Shown: piece by piece, positions 52,149 through 53,413 of the stretch | Layout: each line of letters begins with the position of its first letter | Position numbering within the stretch: position 1 is the stretch's first letter | DNA from: Acrocarpospora catenulata | Lineage (GTDB): Bacteria; Actinomycetota; Actinomycetes; Streptosporangiales; Streptosporangiaceae | Direction of reading: 5' to 3' | DNA: 53,413 nucleotides | Assembly (NCBI RefSeq): GCF_018476525.1 | Contig: NZ_JAHCST010000063.1 | Coordinates: 1 to 53,413, forward strand | Notes under the pieces: generated by a model | What the model was told of the DNA's origin: nothing | The model's database searches: none | What the model saw: only the letters and a program-made list of their open reading frames with translations | Program-made: the position numbers and the translations under genes

Positions 52149-52457
52149 GGAGTGATCCTTTCTTTCTCGCTCAGTACGGACCCGTGAATAGTCCAGCGAA
52201 ATCTGCCGAAGAAAAAGGTTTTCCAGGAACCATCGATGGATTCACGCAGGTCAGAACCATTGCCCCTTGAACGTTTCACCGAGTTTCGGAATTTAATGAC
52301 CTGCGGAAACTCACCGTCCCAAGACCTGTACGCGGCGTACCAGTGGGAAACGAACACCGACCCAAGACGGATAAAGACAACACCCCTCGCCTCATCGAAC
52401 GAAAAGGTTTTCTTCAACCCACGGCCCCCTGCGGGGAATGCGGCCACCGACCCTGAG
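52149..52457. other. AT-richer regulatory gap upstream of the pectin operon
   Basis: 309 bases with no supported gene, between the pectinesterase start and the TetR gene end. It contains two copies of GAAAA-GG-TTTTC (52211-52223, with an extra A, and 52401-52412), each a short inverted repeat, in DNA far less GC-rich than its surroundings. This is probably the promoter/operator region of the pectin operon. Confidence 0.45.
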
Positions 52458-53051
52458 CTATGCCCCAGGAGCGAAGACGCAGGACAGAGCGTGGCGCAGG
52501 ACGGCGGCGAAGGGTCCCGCGTCGGCGGATTCGAGCCAGTGCCGTCCCGCCACACGAATGGCCCCGGCGACCGCCGCGGCCGTGACGGCGGGGAACAGGT
52601 CGCGGCGGAGATCGGTGCCGGTGCGGGCCGCGATCGCCTCCGCGAGCGGGCCCTCCGCCATGCTGAACGCCTTCAGCGCCTCGCCCTCCAGTTCGGGCGT
52701 CAGCATGATCATGCGCAGACCGGCTCTGTCCGGCTCCGGGTTGGTGTAAAGCTCGATCATGGCCGCGACGACGGCCTGGCCGAGCGGCTCGTCGGCGGGC
52801 CGGGAGCGCAGCGCCTGCCCCGCGCGCTTGGACTGGTCGGCCTGGAAGGCGCAGATCGCCTCTTCCCTGCTGGAGAAGTAGTTGTTGTAGGTACGTGGCG
52901 AGACGCCCGCGGCCGTGGCGATGTCATGGACGCGTACCAGGGCCAGCCCGTGCGGACCTTGCTCGATGGCCAGGCGCAGCGCGGCGTGGCCGATCGCCTC
53001 CCTGGTGGCCTGCTTGTTGCGGGCGCGGAGATCCATGGCGTCGTCGTTCAT
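52458..53051 (-). CDS. TetR/AcrR-family transcription regulator
   Basis: 197 residues. The N-terminal DNA-binding domain has ATREAIGHAALRLAIEQG and the helix-turn-helix VHDIATAAGVSPRTYNNYFS (41-60). The larger C-terminal part would bind a small ligand. The start is the ATG at 53051 (MNDDAMDLRA) or the internal Met at 53036; both have weak ribosome sites. It is divergent from groEL, and a 29-base inverted repeat (53074-53102) lies in the shared gap, so autoregulation is plausible. Its ligand and other targets are not evident; no efflux pump is adjacent. Confidence 0.9.
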   Translation of the reverse strand: MNDDAMDLRARNKQATREAIGHAALRLAIEQGPHGLALVRVHDIATAAGVSPRTYNNYFSSREEAICAFQADQSKRAGQALRSRPADEPLGQAVVAAMIELYTNPEPDRAGLRMIMLTPELEGEALKAFSMAEGPLAEAIAARTGTDLRRDLFPAVTAAAVAGAIRVAGRHWLESADAGPFAAVLRHALSCVFAPGA

Positions 53052-53073
53052 GAGCTGAACTCTATCCAATGCT

Positions 53074-53102
53074 GCGCACCACGCACTATATGCGTGCCGC
53101 GC
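53074..53102. promoter_or_regulatory. Inverted repeat, candidate TetR operator
   Basis: CACGCA-CTATA-TGCGTG with outer GCGC arms, 29 bases overall with only the AC/CC positions unpaired, 22 bases before the TetR start codon, in the divergent TetR-groEL gap. Confidence 0.5.
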
Positions 53103-53115
53103 AAGTTGTGAGTAG

Positions 53116-53413
<298 letters not shown>

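Overview
The window is high-GC DNA with dense genes, frequent GTG or TTG starts, and many 4-base start/stop overlaps. It carries a WhiB regulator, the coenzyme F420 genes fbiA, fbiB and fbiC, several LytR-CpsA-Psr (LCP) envelope proteins or their partners, and a solitary GroEL behind a CIRCE operator. Together these point to a filamentous actinomycete, most likely of the Streptosporangiales/Streptosporangiaceae. The family assignment is inference from gene content, not from a search.

Layout. (1) 1-7559: DUF3499 protein and divergent metallopeptidase-like gene, then on the minus strand a large membrane GT2 glycosyltransferase translationally coupled to a DUF5719 exported protein, whiB, and a membrane protein with a long Pro/Gln/Tyr-rich tail. 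(2) 7723-12480: F420 biosynthesis, fbiA-fbiB (overlapping) facing fbiC. (3) 12509-23381: a mostly minus-strand block of a HhH-GPD DNA glycosylase, a sugar nucleotidyltransferase, three glycosyltransferases, a methyltransferase, a flippase/LPG-synthase-like membrane protein and two polytopic GT-C-like membrane proteins. (4) 23628-30493: LCP protein, membrane acyltransferase, GT4, acetoacetate-decarboxylase-fold protein, GT2. (5) 30665-39531: G1P-dehydrogenase-like enzyme, nucleotidyltransferase, two CDP-alcohol phosphotransferases (one fused to a nucleotidyltransferase-like domain), DUF5941 protein, an IspD-like/SDR fusion resembling CDP-ribitol synthase, GT2 and a second LCP protein. Blocks 3-5 read as a surface glycopolymer/phosphoglycolipid factory ending in LCP-type attachment to peptidoglycan. 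(6) 39543-42911: a tandem ketoacyl-synthase-III fusion with a degenerate second half and an unknown membrane protein. (7) 42918-48337: exported protein, two-component system with a PepSY protein, dienelactone hydrolase, and an AAA ATPase with a nuclease-like C-terminus behind a large AT-rich palindrome. (8) 48553-52148: secreted zinc metallopeptidase and a pectinesterase-pectate lyase operon whose CBM2 modules are near-identical. (9) 52458-53413: TetR regulator divergent from groEL, with a CIRCE element and a second inverted repeat between them.

The left three quarters look like chromosomal core with envelope functions. The stretch from about 39.5 kb to 52.2 kb is more accessory. No tRNA, rRNA, CRISPR array, insertion sequence or phage gene was recognised. 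The most promising unexplained items are the CDP-alcohol gene set (30665-39531), the pseudo-heterodimeric KAS-III fusion (39543-41552), and the palindrome plus AAA ATPase (46787-48337).
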